64,000 nt of DNA from Spirochaetaceae bacterium (GCA_002729885.1 PBUB01000028.1:124001-188000); one strand, 5' to 3'. Numbered from the stretch's first letter, positions 27,601 to 36,195 are shown. Translations and numbers: made by a program. Notes: a model not told the origin generated them from the sequence alone.

Positions 27601-30561
27601 CTCAGAGAGTACAGAAATCTCGTGCAATGCATCCTGAGCCCTTTGCTTTTCCTCTGTAAGCTCAGAGATCAGAGTTGCAGAGTACAATGCCCCTGCAATT
27701 TGCTGACAGTACCGCTGGATTCGCTCTCTTTGCTCCAGATCCAGTGAGATTTTTCGATCGTAAGTTGAAAGTAGAAGGAGCCCAACGGACTTTCCCTGAG
27801 CAATGATTGGCACAGCAAGATACCAGGATAGCTGAAGGTTTTGAATGATATCTGCATCTATTGCAGGAAACGAAGCATTGCTCAGTAGCCTGGGTGCATA
27901 CAACGGCCGACCGCGCAGAAACACGCGCGCCAGTGCGCTTTCGGAATCCAGCGGCACTTCAATCGATCGGGCAAACTCGGGAACCCTGGGGTCCGCCGAG
28001 GCAGGCATTGTAGTATGAACAGAAACCAGGCTTTCCCGGGATCCATTCTCCATCATTAGGATTGCTCCATCTATGTTGAATTCCTCGAACACGAAGCCCA
28101 CTACCGTCTCCACCAGCTCCTGGTAATCCGACGTTTCCCCGAGTTGTCGTGAGATACCGGCAAGCTTCTCCAGCTCGGAACGAGCCTTTTCAATGTCATT
28201 TCTCTGCAGCTCCAGCTGATTCAACAACCTGGAGCTGTGGATGGCGCCTGCAATCTGGCTACAAAATCGAAGCATGGACTCAATATCGCTTTTGCTTCTT
28301 CGGGCCATTCCAAAGGAGCACCACAAAACACCAATGGTTCTCCCCTGAATTAATAGTGGGAACTGTGCCAGCGAAACCAGCTCCAGGGTGGATGCGATCT
28401 TCTGATCTATCTCGGAAATTTCCAGACTTCCATCCATCCTCCGTGTCTCATACCAGGCAGTCCCTTCCCTGGGTGGGAGATACAGAGGACGTTGCCTGGC
28501 ACAGGTTCTAAAAAGTGTGCCGCTTTCTGGCTCCAACGGCACCACAAGGTCCCGTATGAAATCCCTTTGAGCTTCCGTATGCTCCCCTCCCAGGAAATCA
28601 TAGTGCACCGTGTACAACTGATTTTTGGTTTCGTCCACGAGTTGAATAGCGATTCGTGTGGCCCCGTACGCCTCAGCCATGTGGGAAAACACTGTGTCGA
28701 CTATGGAATCAAGATCTGTGGTTTCGTTGATCCTTCGGGCGATTTCTGCAAGAGCGCGAGCTTCATCGCTGGACTCCAGGGCTAACTGCTTCTCTTTTTC
28801 GGCCTCCTGTTTTGCCAATGATAGCGCATTATAGCTTGCATCAAGTCTTCGCGCAATGGTGCGCGTTCCCACAAAAACTCCGCTGTAAGCAGATAGTCCC
28901 AGGGGCACTCCAACCACGGCCAGGTGAAGTAGAATCCGGGAAATCTCTGTATTCGGCACAAAAGATATTCCGTGAACAAAAAGTACTGCGAGAATGGCCA
29001 CCATCGACAACGCCACAAAAACATTACTGACTGTCACGGCCCCGCCCTGAACTCGCAAAGCGCCATGTCCAAGAATGGCATAGCCTATTAAAAGGCCGGG
29101 AAGAAACTGAAATGAGCCCAGCGGATACAGGGATATTCCAAGAGTGGCCGGTATATTCGAAAGAGTAAGAAGCCCTCCCAGCGCCAGAGCCAGAAGAACC
29201 AGGTTCTCTCTCTTTTCTATGCGCTCCTCTTTTCGCTTCTTCCACCAACCCAAAATTACGAGACCCAGTGCCAGAAATCCATTCAACCCCATTAACTGCA
29301 GTCCTGGACCAGCCTCAGCGATAAGACCGAAGGAATGTATCCAGAATCCACCGAAGAAGTATGGAGTGAGGACCAGAATTACAGTCAGGCCGGTCAAAAA
29401 ATCCACAACGCTGAAGAGCCCGGGCAGCGAACGATTCATGATTCGAAAGGCGAATCGAGCCTGTATGGATGGAATCAATGCGAAAAGCAAATAGAGCAAT
29501 TGCTCCAATCGCCTGGTAACTATGATGGGCAACCCCAGATCCAGAATCACCAGTATAAGTGAATAGACTCCCATCAATGTAAGGGCCGCGGCACCCAGGA
29601 TATGCAGAGAGTTCTCCGGATTCGTGCCTCCGATGTAGACGGCCAGGGCCATTACAACGGCCATAGAAATCAATGGAATCAACGTGCCGGCATTGGCCTG
29701 ACTTTCGAATACAGCCCCTGGTGCCAGAAGAAGGGCGGCCAGGATGGCCAGCACCATGGTTCCGAGAGAAAACGAAAATGCTACGATATAGAAAAGCCCG
29801 TTTCGCTGGAATAGTATTTCTCTCAAGTCAAATAACTCATCCCTGGCCGCACCATAGGCCAGCAAGGCCAGCGGAACAAAAAGTAGAATGCCCGGAGGTA
29901 AAATCGCCATTCCAGCGAAACTGGGAAGACTACCGATAACCAGCCACATAAGTAGATTGAGCGAAATCAGGAGGAGTGGCAGGGGACGCCCACTGCCTTT
30001 GACCCGAATAAACTCTTTGACCGAAAGCGGAAAGCCCACCAGCAGATATGCAAGCCCCCCGGCAGCGCCCCAGATAACAAGAGGCAGGTTTCCTACGGGG
30101 TAGGCTCCAAAGCTATACTGATGCCATTGGTTGCTGAAAGCGAATCCCTGAGCCAGAGCCACCTGGGCCCAGAGAGAGATCACCAGAGAGATCAGAGCTG
30201 CTACCAGAAGAAGGGGTTTTCGTCCAAGAACAAAATAGAACGCCAGGGAAACGGAGACACCAATGTATAGAACTGGATGATACAACCATTGATGCATTTG
30301 ACCAAGGAGATTCAGATCGTGAACCACTGCTCTAAGTGCCAGGATTCCGCTCATCCATCCAAAGGTTAAGCTGGTAAGGCCGAGGCTCAAGTAGCGTTGC
30401 CAACGATCCCTGCGTGAATATGCAATCAAGATAGATAGAAGAAAGATTCCGATGCCGACCAGCAGGCTGAGGAAGCCCGGGACAGCATAAGGCAGCTGAT
30501 GCCAGAAGTAGTCCCAGAGGTCCGTACTCACTTCCGGAATGGTTACATGTCGGCCGTTCAT
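24676..30561 (-). CDS. giant membrane adenylate cyclase with six GAF domains
   Basis: A 1961-residue protein. Residues 1 to about 570 are mostly hydrophobic, with roughly 16 helices in two blocks, the first similar to 7TM histidine-kinase sensors. Six GAF domains follow in tandem (about 600-770, 785-950, 965-1130, 1150-1320, 1335-1500, 1515-1690), joined by short coiled coils (EKEKQLALESSDEARAL type). The C-terminal class III cyclase (about 1720-1930) has metal Asp residues in FTDFAGFT and IGDAYM, adenine-type Lys in LEKLKTIGD and Asp in YDIWGDTVN, and Asn/Arg in VNTASRMES. It should make cAMP. The last residues QAV and the stop lie inside a structured repeat, and a near-identical copy lies upstream of the start. 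The double-cNMP-domain gene is next upstream. Confidence 0.9.
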   Translation of the reverse strand: MNGRHVTIPEVSTDLWDYFWHQLPYAVPGFLSLLVGIGIFLLSILIAYSRRDRWQRYLSLGLTSLTFGWMSGILALRAVVHDLNLLGQMHQWLYHPVLYIGVSVSLAFYFVLGRKPLLLVAALISLVISLWAQVALAQGFAFSNQWHQYSFGAYPVGNLPLVIWGAAGGLAYLLVGFPLSVKEFIRVKGSGRPLPLLLISLNLLMWLVIGSLPSFAGMAILPPGILLFVPLALLAYGAARDELFDLREILFQRNGLFYIVAFSFSLGTMVLAILAALLLAPGAVFESQANAGTLIPLISMAVVMALAVYIGGTNPENSLHILGAAALTLMGVYSLILVILDLGLPIIVTRRLEQLLYLLFALIPSIQARFAFRIMNRSLPGLFSVVDFLTGLTVILVLTPYFFGGFWIHSFGLIAEAGPGLQLMGLNGFLALGLVILGWWKKRKEERIEKRENLVLLALALGGLLTLSNIPATLGISLYPLGSFQFLPGLLIGYAILGHGALRVQGGAVTVSNVFVALSMVAILAVLFVHGISFVPNTEISRILLHLAVVGVPLGLSAYSGVFVGTRTIARRLDASYNALSLAKQEAEKEKQLALESSDEARALAEIARRINETTDLDSIVDTVFSHMAEAYGATRIAIQLVDETKNQLYTVHYDFLGGEHTEAQRDFIRDLVVPLEPESGTLFRTCARQRPLYLPPREGTAWYETRRMDGSLEISEIDQKIASTLELVSLAQFPLLIQGRTIGVLWCSFGMARRSKSDIESMLRFCSQIAGAIHSSRLLNQLELQRNDIEKARSELEKLAGISRQLGETSDYQELVETVVGFVFEEFNIDGAILMMENGSRESLVSVHTTMPASADPRVPEFARSIEVPLDSESALARVFLRGRPLYAPRLLSNASFPAIDADIIQNLQLSWYLAVPIIAQGKSVGLLLLSTYDRKISLDLEQRERIQRYCQQIAGALYSATLISELTEEKQRAQDALHEISVLSEMSRRLNEAGSLDDVTDFIFAHLKQTFEAKAAGLLLVDQSRKNLFTVRATSNDPGVPGGDKLDFSAPLSEEAGTLYRTYLKKRPLYIPRVAGDFGSETDRYIAETLNLQAFAHIPLVSQGETIGIIWIAFDSRRRSRKEIDRLERFASQIAGAVQKSSLLEQVLQARDLAEQEKQKALQASNESRDLADFTRKINESSDLEDILDEVFHHIQSTYDVDSLVLQMVDEAQNELYTMKYASDRLEHGSEEELFTANLRIPLREESGTLYRTFLRKRPFYIPPRKEDPEYLKKKSGAMVTAIDREISTRLDLKSLAQFPLVVQKETIGILWCSLGERKRSSHEIESISRFCNQIAGAIHSTRLMDEVREEKERVERSRESTDALRQLAEQASATTSQSEMVDLVLNFAEQQFGLAFFGFLLLDEESQRLVHYRSRAAANVPEEATRLIRDTGIPFDEQESVIARAILRKRTLYLPRISRTSRRLDAALLMEGKARSVIAVPMWVENEPMGVFLASQYDQPLGLSRDQIHQMEAFCNQVAGVIRSTRLLEQAEIARKEAERAREETEILADLAREANQATTMMEILSSLHSVAGKHFGADSTVLWVINEKDSEISPQAVLIRNQSWEPRELPEPLRSIPLNRDGGNLYMTYSKKRAFHFADINNPRIDKLMMPVDRAVREFAGMEWFINVPLIVEGEVIGILGITGPESKQLSQGEISFCERLGAQLAGAVRASSLLKETAMARAESDRLLANILPLEVADELKREGQVQPRQYESVSVLFTDFAGFTAASASMKPEELVSQLDSCFSQFDQIVKRNGLEKLKTIGDAYMAAGGLPAENRTHAVDACLAALEFREFMKQVEEVRASVGERIWKIRIGIHSGPVTAGVLGTDKFAYDIWGDTVNTASRMESSGEPGRVNISQETYDLVKELFDVEPRGKVQAKGKGKLDMFFLQGIKPDLSVDGEGLIPNAQFELKRQAV

Positions 30562-30840
30562 TCAGGTAAGTCCCCGGGGATCAATCGGGGCTCAGTTATA
30601 CAGCAGACCCAGGACAGAGTCCAGCAAAAAAGAGGACGATGCTTCCGGCGGAATTCTAATTTGACATGCTCAAAACTCAACTATCCGAATTCTGGACCAT
30701 CTAAACTCTGCCGACGGGAGGATGCAGAAGACAACGTTAATCGAACCCACTACGCCCCGGTTGCCCATAAAGGCGTCCCCGCTCAACTCGGGTTCCAGTT
30801 AAAGGCAACACGGCGCAATAGGTTCAACCCACCGTCCAAT

Positions 30841-31160
30841 CCGCATCCGACCAGCTATGTTCGACGCGGGTTCCACATAAAATCCCCGACCCACCATTAG
30901 TCGACCCCGACCAGCTCCGCTCTGCGTGAGTTCCACTTAAAATCAGCGCACCACCATAAGCCGAACCAGCCCTGCTCCGCTCTGCGCAGGTTCCACTTAA
31001 AATCATCCCGCCACACCATAAGCCGAACCAGCCCTGCTCCGCTCGGCGCGAGTTCCACTTAAGATCATCCCACCACCATAAGCCGACCCCCCCGAGGATC
31101 AACCCAGGAAGCGTCCCACATAAAGTCGCTCTAGTGCAATAAACCGAACCCTGCCACTCT
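30841..31160 (+). repeat. 60-nt tandem repeats, copy 2 region
   Basis: Units start at 30841, 30901, 30961 and about 31023, with degenerate units at 30781, 31081 and 31141. They share the TTCCACTTAAAATC and CACCATAAGCCGAACC boxes with copy 1. The units nearest the hairpin are almost identical between copies, while distant units have drifted. The region 30562-30840 before it holds no gene I can support; it is the 5' side of the giant cyclase. Confidence 0.85.
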
Positions 31161-31169
31161 CAGAAGAAG

Positions 31170-31349
31170 AAATCGCGAAGCGATTTCCACCGTACCAGCG
31201 GTTTACTCGGGATCCTTTGGTAGTGGGCCAGGGTTACCCTGGGAGCGAGCACAGGACGTGCGAGCAGCGCGCGTCTAGACACGGAAGGATAGCCGCGCGC
31301 CGAGGGGTAACCCTGGCCCACGAGCATACTGCGATCCTAAACCGCCTGG
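31170..31349 (+). repeat. structured 3'-end element, copy 2 (GAA hairpin plus long palindrome)
   Basis: AAATCGC-GAA-GCGATTT is at 31170-31186. The palindrome at 31195-31349 has outer arms CCAGCGGTTTA and TAAACCGCCTGG, and middle arms GTGGGCCAGGGTTACCC and GGGTAACCCTGGCCCAC that pair perfectly over 17 bp. Compared by eye, 24361-24688 and 31023-31349 differ at about ten positions, plus one single-base indel. The right end overlaps the last three codons (Gln-Ala-Val) and TAG stop (31337-31339) of the double-cNMP-domain gene. Confidence 0.85.
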
Positions 31350-32548
31350 GCTTTCTCTTTTTTGCGTTCCATGGCAGCCTTCTTGCGGTAATAGGCTACC
31401 TGCTTCTCCAGCTCCACCAGATCCTGACAGATTATCTTTCCGCCATCCAGCTTGAGCCATCGGTTCTTGAGCATATCCAGGATGAGATGCTCATCTTTGT
31501 TTGGATCATAACCTACCATCTTGAGCAGATCTTTTCCGCCAATGTCGAAGTTATGGTTGGAACGTGGGGCAATCTTGATATGATTCTTCTCCGCCAGCGT
31601 TAGCAGAGTATCGTACAATCTGCCCTGGGGTTCGGAGATCATCAGGTTGGCCAGCTGCCGGTAGGCCATCCAGATTCTTTCGGACAATAATGTAATAAGA
31701 CGAGTAGCAAGCTGAGGCTGAGCCTTTACCATCGCTTCGAAGTTAGCCTTGTTAATCGCAAGCATTGTGGCTTTCTCTGCACAGATCGCAGAAGCACTTC
31801 GCGGCTTGTTATCCAGGATGGCCATTTCACCGAAAATATCTCCGGTCTGAAGTACGGCCAGCATCACTTCCTGACCTTCCACCATCTTGGTAATCTTGAT
31901 TCGGCCGCCCTGAATAATGTATAGCTCGAAACCTGGCTCATTTTCGCAGAAGATCATATCGTCCGGGTTGAAGGTACGATTGATGCTCTTTTCCATGTAG
32001 GCAGGTGCCTTCAATGGCTTGTTCATGGACTGGAGCCGCATTTTGGCCTGGCTTACATTCTTGCCTTTAGGATTCCACTGCAGATATCGCTGAAATGCAT
32101 AGGCAGCGTGATTGAATCGCTCTTCTTTGAAGTAGAATTCTCCCAGGTCAAAAAGATGGGAGGGGTCCTCTTCCAGAGCAGTTCGAAAGGATAGACGGGT
32201 AATAGTACTGTCGAAGGCCCGTAGCTTCATGGAAAAAGACCGAATGATCTTCATGGCTACCGGAGCATTTTTCTGAATCAAAAGGCCAAATTGATCGTTA
32301 TTGACCTGGATGAGAGACACATCGGTCTGAGCCACCACGGTTTCAATGCGACTATGGCCGGACATGGCACTTTCCACTCCGAAGAAGTCTCCGGGGCCCA
32401 GCAAAGTAGTGCCCTCTTCACCGGCTACAGGGGTTTCCTTGGAGGTACGGACCTTTCCCTGCCGGACGATGTAGAAGTGTCCTACTTCCCGCTTCCCCTC
32501 AATAATGATGTAGGAGCCGGCTCTATAATTTACCATTTGAAAGGCCAT
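31337..32548 (-). CDS. protein with two cyclic-nucleotide-binding domains and C-terminal winged-helix-like part
   Basis: A 403-residue cytoplasmic protein. The first cNMP-binding fold is at about residues 8-115 and the second at about 188-305; the second has the better phosphate-binding cassette (FGEMAILDNKPRSASAI). A TPR-like stretch (about 127-170) lies between. After residue 305 the pattern SERIWMAYRQLANLM, LYDTLLTLAE and a helix-turn-helix-like segment resemble CRP/FNR regulators, but a DNA-binding helix is not certain. It is directly upstream of an adenylate cyclase gene, so cAMP sensing is the obvious reading. The last residues ERKKEKAQAV end in QAV supplied by the structured repeat. 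Confidence 0.83.
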   Translation of the reverse strand: MAFQMVNYRAGSYIIIEGKREVGHFYIVRQGKVRTSKETPVAGEEGTTLLGPGDFFGVESAMSGHSRIETVVAQTDVSLIQVNNDQFGLLIQKNAPVAMKIIRSFSMKLRAFDSTITRLSFRTALEEDPSHLFDLGEFYFKEERFNHAAYAFQRYLQWNPKGKNVSQAKMRLQSMNKPLKAPAYMEKSINRTFNPDDMIFCENEPGFELYIIQGGRIKITKMVEGQEVMLAVLQTGDIFGEMAILDNKPRSASAICAEKATMLAINKANFEAMVKAQPQLATRLITLLSERIWMAYRQLANLMISEPQGRLYDTLLTLAEKNHIKIAPRSNHNFDIGGKDLLKMVGYDPNKDEHLILDMLKNRWLKLDGGKIICQDLVELEKQVAYYRKKAAMERKKEKAQAV

Positions 32549-32629
32549 AGCTCTCTACACGCTTCCTCGTTCCGGCAAGATCATGGTATACAGAATCAAT
32601 ATCGGAAAGGACAGTAAGATCAACCAGTT

Positions 32630-33493
32630 TCAGGGAGTTTTTTTTGATTCCCCGTCCAGAGGCTCTGAAGCATCCATAGAGGGTTTCTCTACGCCTTCAC
32701 CCATCCGATCCAGTGCTGTTTGTCCAGTTGATGGGTTCCCGTCGGCTGTGTCAATTCCAGTGTCATCTGCCGCAGGCTGTTCGCTGGATTCTGTGCCATT
32801 CTCGATGGGAAAAAGGGGTTTTCCGGAATCCTGGTTCTGCTCTGAGGTGGATTCCTGGGCGGGGGTTTCGCGAGTTGCAGGTTTTTCAGGTATCTCAATA
32901 AATCGATAGGATCTTTCCAGCAATCGGGCTTCTCTGGCCTCCCGGGTGCCTGGATATCTGGTCTGAATGTCCTGAAGGATGGTTCTGGCCTGGCCGTATT
33001 GACCCTGTTTGATGTGGATTCTGGCCATTTGCAGCAGCGAATGTGGCTCCGCCTGATCCGGACGCTCCAGAATAGCGGATTGCTGGTATCGATACATGGA
33101 ATCCCTGTACTGCCCCTGCTTCTCCTGCAGCGCAGCCAGCTCCTGTCTGGCCCGACCGGTCATGGGATGATTGGGATATAGAATCAAGAATTCTTCCAAC
33201 CTGCGACGGGCGGAATCGTTCTGGCCTTCGGAGATCTGCTCCAGAATGAAACGAAATCTACGATCCGCTTCCTGATTGTACAGAGTTTCAAAGGACTGGT
33301 TTCGCTTCTGCCGATTGGTCTGGTAGTTACGAAATTCTGCAGGATTCGAAGGAGTCGTGGCTTCGGGCTGGGATTCAGGTTGCTGGTTTTCAGTTCCCGC
33401 TGGATCGTCCAGTGGGTTGGCCGGCTCCTCGGCAAGGAGGGTGGAGGCGATGAGAAGCCAGGCAATTCCGAAGGATATAGTTCTGTTTCTCAT
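32630..33493 (-). CDS. exported TPR protein with acidic Pro/Ser/Glu-rich flanks
   Basis: A 287-residue protein with a signal peptide (residues 1-20, ending TLLA). Residues about 50-185 hold three or four TPR units of the BamD/YbgF style (RRRLEEFLILYPNHPMTGRA, YGQARTILQDIQTRYPG). The segments before and after are rich in Asp, Glu, Pro, Ser and Gln and are probably disordered. TPR modules of this type act in envelope assembly scaffolds. It lies 81 bp upstream of the double-cNMP-domain gene in the same long minus-strand run. Confidence 0.75.
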   Translation of the reverse strand: MRNRTISFGIAWLLIASTLLAEEPANPLDDPAGTENQQPESQPEATTPSNPAEFRNYQTNRQKRNQSFETLYNQEADRRFRFILEQISEGQNDSARRRLEEFLILYPNHPMTGRARQELAALQEKQGQYRDSMYRYQQSAILERPDQAEPHSLLQMARIHIKQGQYGQARTILQDIQTRYPGTREAREARLLERSYRFIEIPEKPATRETPAQESTSEQNQDSGKPLFPIENGTESSEQPAADDTGIDTADGNPSTGQTALDRMGEGVEKPSMDASEPLDGESKKTP

Positions 33494-33573
33494 CTATGCA
33501 TTCCCAGAATTTCGGTTACGGTGCCGCCGCAGATTCAGGCTTTCCTGATATTTCAGCAGGCACCACCGGATTT

Positions 33574-34188
33574 TCAACCTGTGCTCTGCGAAGATTGCTG
33601 CAAGAAGCTTTCGAACCAGCGCTGATCGATGTCTGAAATCTCGCATTGAGCCAGCTTCAATTGCTCGAAATACTGAAGCAGGATTCCCATATGGGCCGCC
33701 TGTTCCAGTTCGGTGGTCCACTGGCTACGATCGGTTCCGGAAGCGATGATAGCTTCTTCCCTCACCTGTTCGCAAAACTCGGAGGATTTATTTCGAAAGA
33801 TCATGGTGGAAGACACCAGATCAAAGCGGATGGTATCAACGATCTTGAGAAACTCAGCATCACTAAGATCAAAATGACGGCTGGCAACCTCGGTTTGAAA
33901 GTAATCTCCCCAGGTCACTACTTCTGGCTCGGCTCCGTATTTCTCTTTCAGAGCCTGGATTTCATCCTGCTCAACATAGTTGCATTGAGCGAATCTTTCT
34001 ACTGTTTCTCTCAGTTCAATGAGTGCAGCGATCTTTCGACCGGAAAGCTGGCCCCGCTGGACCATTCCGGATAGTTGGCTGTGCAGTCCGTTGATTTCCA
34101 TCATACCGATTCCATCGGCAAGGCCCTGATTTTTCCGCAGAACTTTCCGAAAGTCAGATTCGCTGAATTGATTGAGCCAGGTTTGCAT
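33574..34188 (-). CDS. conserved-looking cytoplasmic protein, unknown function
   Basis: A 204-residue protein, mostly helical, without signal peptide or membrane segment. It has Glu/Gln-rich helices (QWTTELEQAAHMGILLQYFE), and WGDYFQTEV and FDLSDAEFLKIVDTIRFDL are its most distinctive stretches. No family recognised. Its place between an outer-membrane-like protein gene and a TPR gene, same strand and with short gaps, suggests co-transcription with envelope genes. Confidence 0.6.
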   Translation of the reverse strand: MQTWLNQFSESDFRKVLRKNQGLADGIGMMEINGLHSQLSGMVQRGQLSGRKIAALIELRETVERFAQCNYVEQDEIQALKEKYGAEPEVVTWGDYFQTEVASRHFDLSDAEFLKIVDTIRFDLVSSTMIFRNKSSEFCEQVREEAIIASGTDRSQWTTELEQAAHMGILLQYFEQLKLAQCEISDIDQRWFESFLQQSSQSTG

Positions 34189-34351
34189 AGCTGTAGTTGC
34201 TCCTGTAGTCCTGAAAGATCCGAAAATGCCCGGTCTCGAATGAATTGGCTGGAGTCTGACTGGAGTGAGGTGGCGAGGATGAAGGCACTGGAGATCAGGC
34301 CTTGCTACTATGGCACAATGGCCTCCATCCTACTATGGCTATTCAGCAGGA

Positions 34352-36178
34352 TCAGAGAGATGATGAGAAGCCAAATTGCACGGAACTTTCATCCACCGGA
34401 AGGTATTTGGCCTCGTTGCTATCGTATTCCCAGGTGCGCTGAAACACGCCCTTTACATACAGACCGCCCATAAAGGCAACCCCCACTTCTCCGGCCAGAA
34501 GGGAATTATCATCTACTTCAAAGGCGTTACTGAATCCCTCAAAGTTCTTCTTCGAATAATAGCCGTTCAAGAATAGTCCACCTACGATTTCTGGCACATA
34601 GAAGCCTACAAAGACTTCTGAGTTGGACGGACCATCATAGTCTTCGTAGTTCATTTCGATGATAAAGAAGCCAGAGAAATCAGCCAGGCCATGAATGAAG
34701 AAACCCTTTAACTTTTCCCCGTCGGTAGGAAGTGACTTCAGATAGGCCAGCTTGGTGGTAGTTTGCGTACTGGCATCTCCGGTTTCTGGAATATAGATGG
34801 TTCGCTCGATGGCATAATAGGAATCGAAATAGGCCGGAAGATAGTTGGAGGTAACTTCGCGATATTCCGGCTTCAATGTAAGTCGCACAAGACTGAAATT
34901 AAGCTGAAACAGAATCCCTGCATGGATACCTTCGCTGTTTTCCAGATCCTTGACTTTGTTTACATCTACATAGGGAGTCAGATCAAACCAGCTGTAAGGA
35001 CTGAGCTTGAGCTCCGTGTCCATACCAACAATGTAGAGATCTTCTGTTTCCAGAGACCTGGGTCTCAGGGTTTCCGGATCCACCACCAGGTTGTTGGAAC
35101 CATCATATTCCAGAGTAAGAGGAGCTTCCAGATCCCGGGCCACTGTATAGCCCACAGCCCATCGTCCCCAGAAACCAGCATCCCATTCATCAGAATCACT
35201 GCCAGAGGGACTGTCCGATGGATCCTGCAATCCCTGGTCTCCAGGGCCGGCCGGCCCATCTGGCCCGGTGGGCTTTTCTACAGGCCGAACCTTAACTTCA
35301 TTGGTTACTGGATCCCGGTATTCTTCGAATTCCAGTTCTGTATCTTTCAGATCCTCTTTCAGTCGATTCAATCTGTACTGACGAAGTGCGCCGCCTTTGT
35401 CGGGCTCCGGGATGGTTTCGTAATAATAAGAGCTTCGATTTTCGCGTATAGAAAGGGCCACCTCCGTAGGCGAAAATCCACCGCCGCTGTTATGAGCCAC
35501 AAAGAACCCATTATAGATAGAAGCTACAATTCCGGCCGGTCGAATATAGACGCGGCCCGCTTCCACCTGTTTGCGAAGCACGTTGGACTGGAAATATTCT
35601 ACCCCTCCCCAGTCATTGTTGATGTCTGCCATGAGCCCGGGACTCTGCACTGTTGGATCGTAAGTAGAAACGTAGCGATCAATAATGGTGCGGTGGCCAA
35701 TGTAGCCATCGTACATTCTTCCATAGAAAAAGGACCAGTTCCATTCCCCCGGTTCATAGAAACCATGGGTTCCTCTGCGAATGTAGGTGACCAGCTGCGA
35801 ATAGTCTTCCCAGGAATCGTAGGTGCCTGTGCGAATATCCGGTACCTTCTCGGCTGTCTTGGGTTCTGTATCGTAGACCAGGATTTCCAGAGGAACCTGT
35901 AATCCTATCTTGAAATCATAGGGGAGAGGTAGCTCGAACTGCGGAGTAATGGTAATGTAATAATCGTCCTCAATGGTTTTAAAGCCAGTGTTAACTCCAA
36001 AACCCATACCTTCCAGGTTCTGGCCAGGACCATATCCTGGAGGTCTCCATTGAGGTTCAGTATCTGCAAAGGCAGGAGTAGTAAACAGGGCCAGCACCAG
36101 CAAGCAATATGCTCGAGGAAAAGCCGATGCGCTACGCCAGAGCCCGGCTCCGGTGCTTTGAGGGATAGGATTCGTCAC
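34352..36178 (-). CDS. outer-membrane beta-barrel-like protein with collagen-like insert
   Basis: A 608-residue protein with a signal peptide (about residues 1-38, ending TPAFA). The mature part is rich in alternating hydrophobic/aromatic strands (YYITITPQFELPLPYDFKIG, LTLEYDGSNNLVV) and ends in an aromatic/Ser strand (SVQFGFSSSL), which fits an outer-membrane barrel. Residues about 298-325 form a Gly/Pro/Asp/Ser-rich insert (GPDGPAGPGDQGLQDPSDSP), low-complexity and collagen-like, probably an exposed loop. Large parts resemble no family I can name. It is 18 bp downstream of the vWA-STAS gene. Confidence 0.7.
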   Translation of the reverse strand: MTNPIPQSTGAGLWRSASAFPRAYCLLVLALFTTPAFADTEPQWRPPGYGPGQNLEGMGFGVNTGFKTIEDDYYITITPQFELPLPYDFKIGLQVPLEILVYDTEPKTAEKVPDIRTGTYDSWEDYSQLVTYIRRGTHGFYEPGEWNWSFFYGRMYDGYIGHRTIIDRYVSTYDPTVQSPGLMADINNDWGGVEYFQSNVLRKQVEAGRVYIRPAGIVASIYNGFFVAHNSGGGFSPTEVALSIRENRSSYYYETIPEPDKGGALRQYRLNRLKEDLKDTELEFEEYRDPVTNEVKVRPVEKPTGPDGPAGPGDQGLQDPSDSPSGSDSDEWDAGFWGRWAVGYTVARDLEAPLTLEYDGSNNLVVDPETLRPRSLETEDLYIVGMDTELKLSPYSWFDLTPYVDVNKVKDLENSEGIHAGILFQLNFSLVRLTLKPEYREVTSNYLPAYFDSYYAIERTIYIPETGDASTQTTTKLAYLKSLPTDGEKLKGFFIHGLADFSGFFIIEMNYEDYDGPSNSEVFVGFYVPEIVGGLFLNGYYSKKNFEGFSNAFEVDDNSLLAGEVGVAFMGGLYVKGVFQRTWEYDSNEAKYLPVDESSVQFGFSSSL

Positions 36179-36195
36179 CTTGTAAAACCACGGGA

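Noticed and set aside
24181..31160. CRISPR array
   Set aside because: The unit spacing (60 nt) is regular, but the parts between the boxes are themselves conserved from unit to unit, so they are not unique spacers. No cas genes are present.
24536..31349. Integron cassette array with attC sites
   Set aside because: Architecture is similar, but outer boxes do not match attC core sites, there is no integrase in the window, and the other repeat clusters are not attC-like. Kept only as an analogy.
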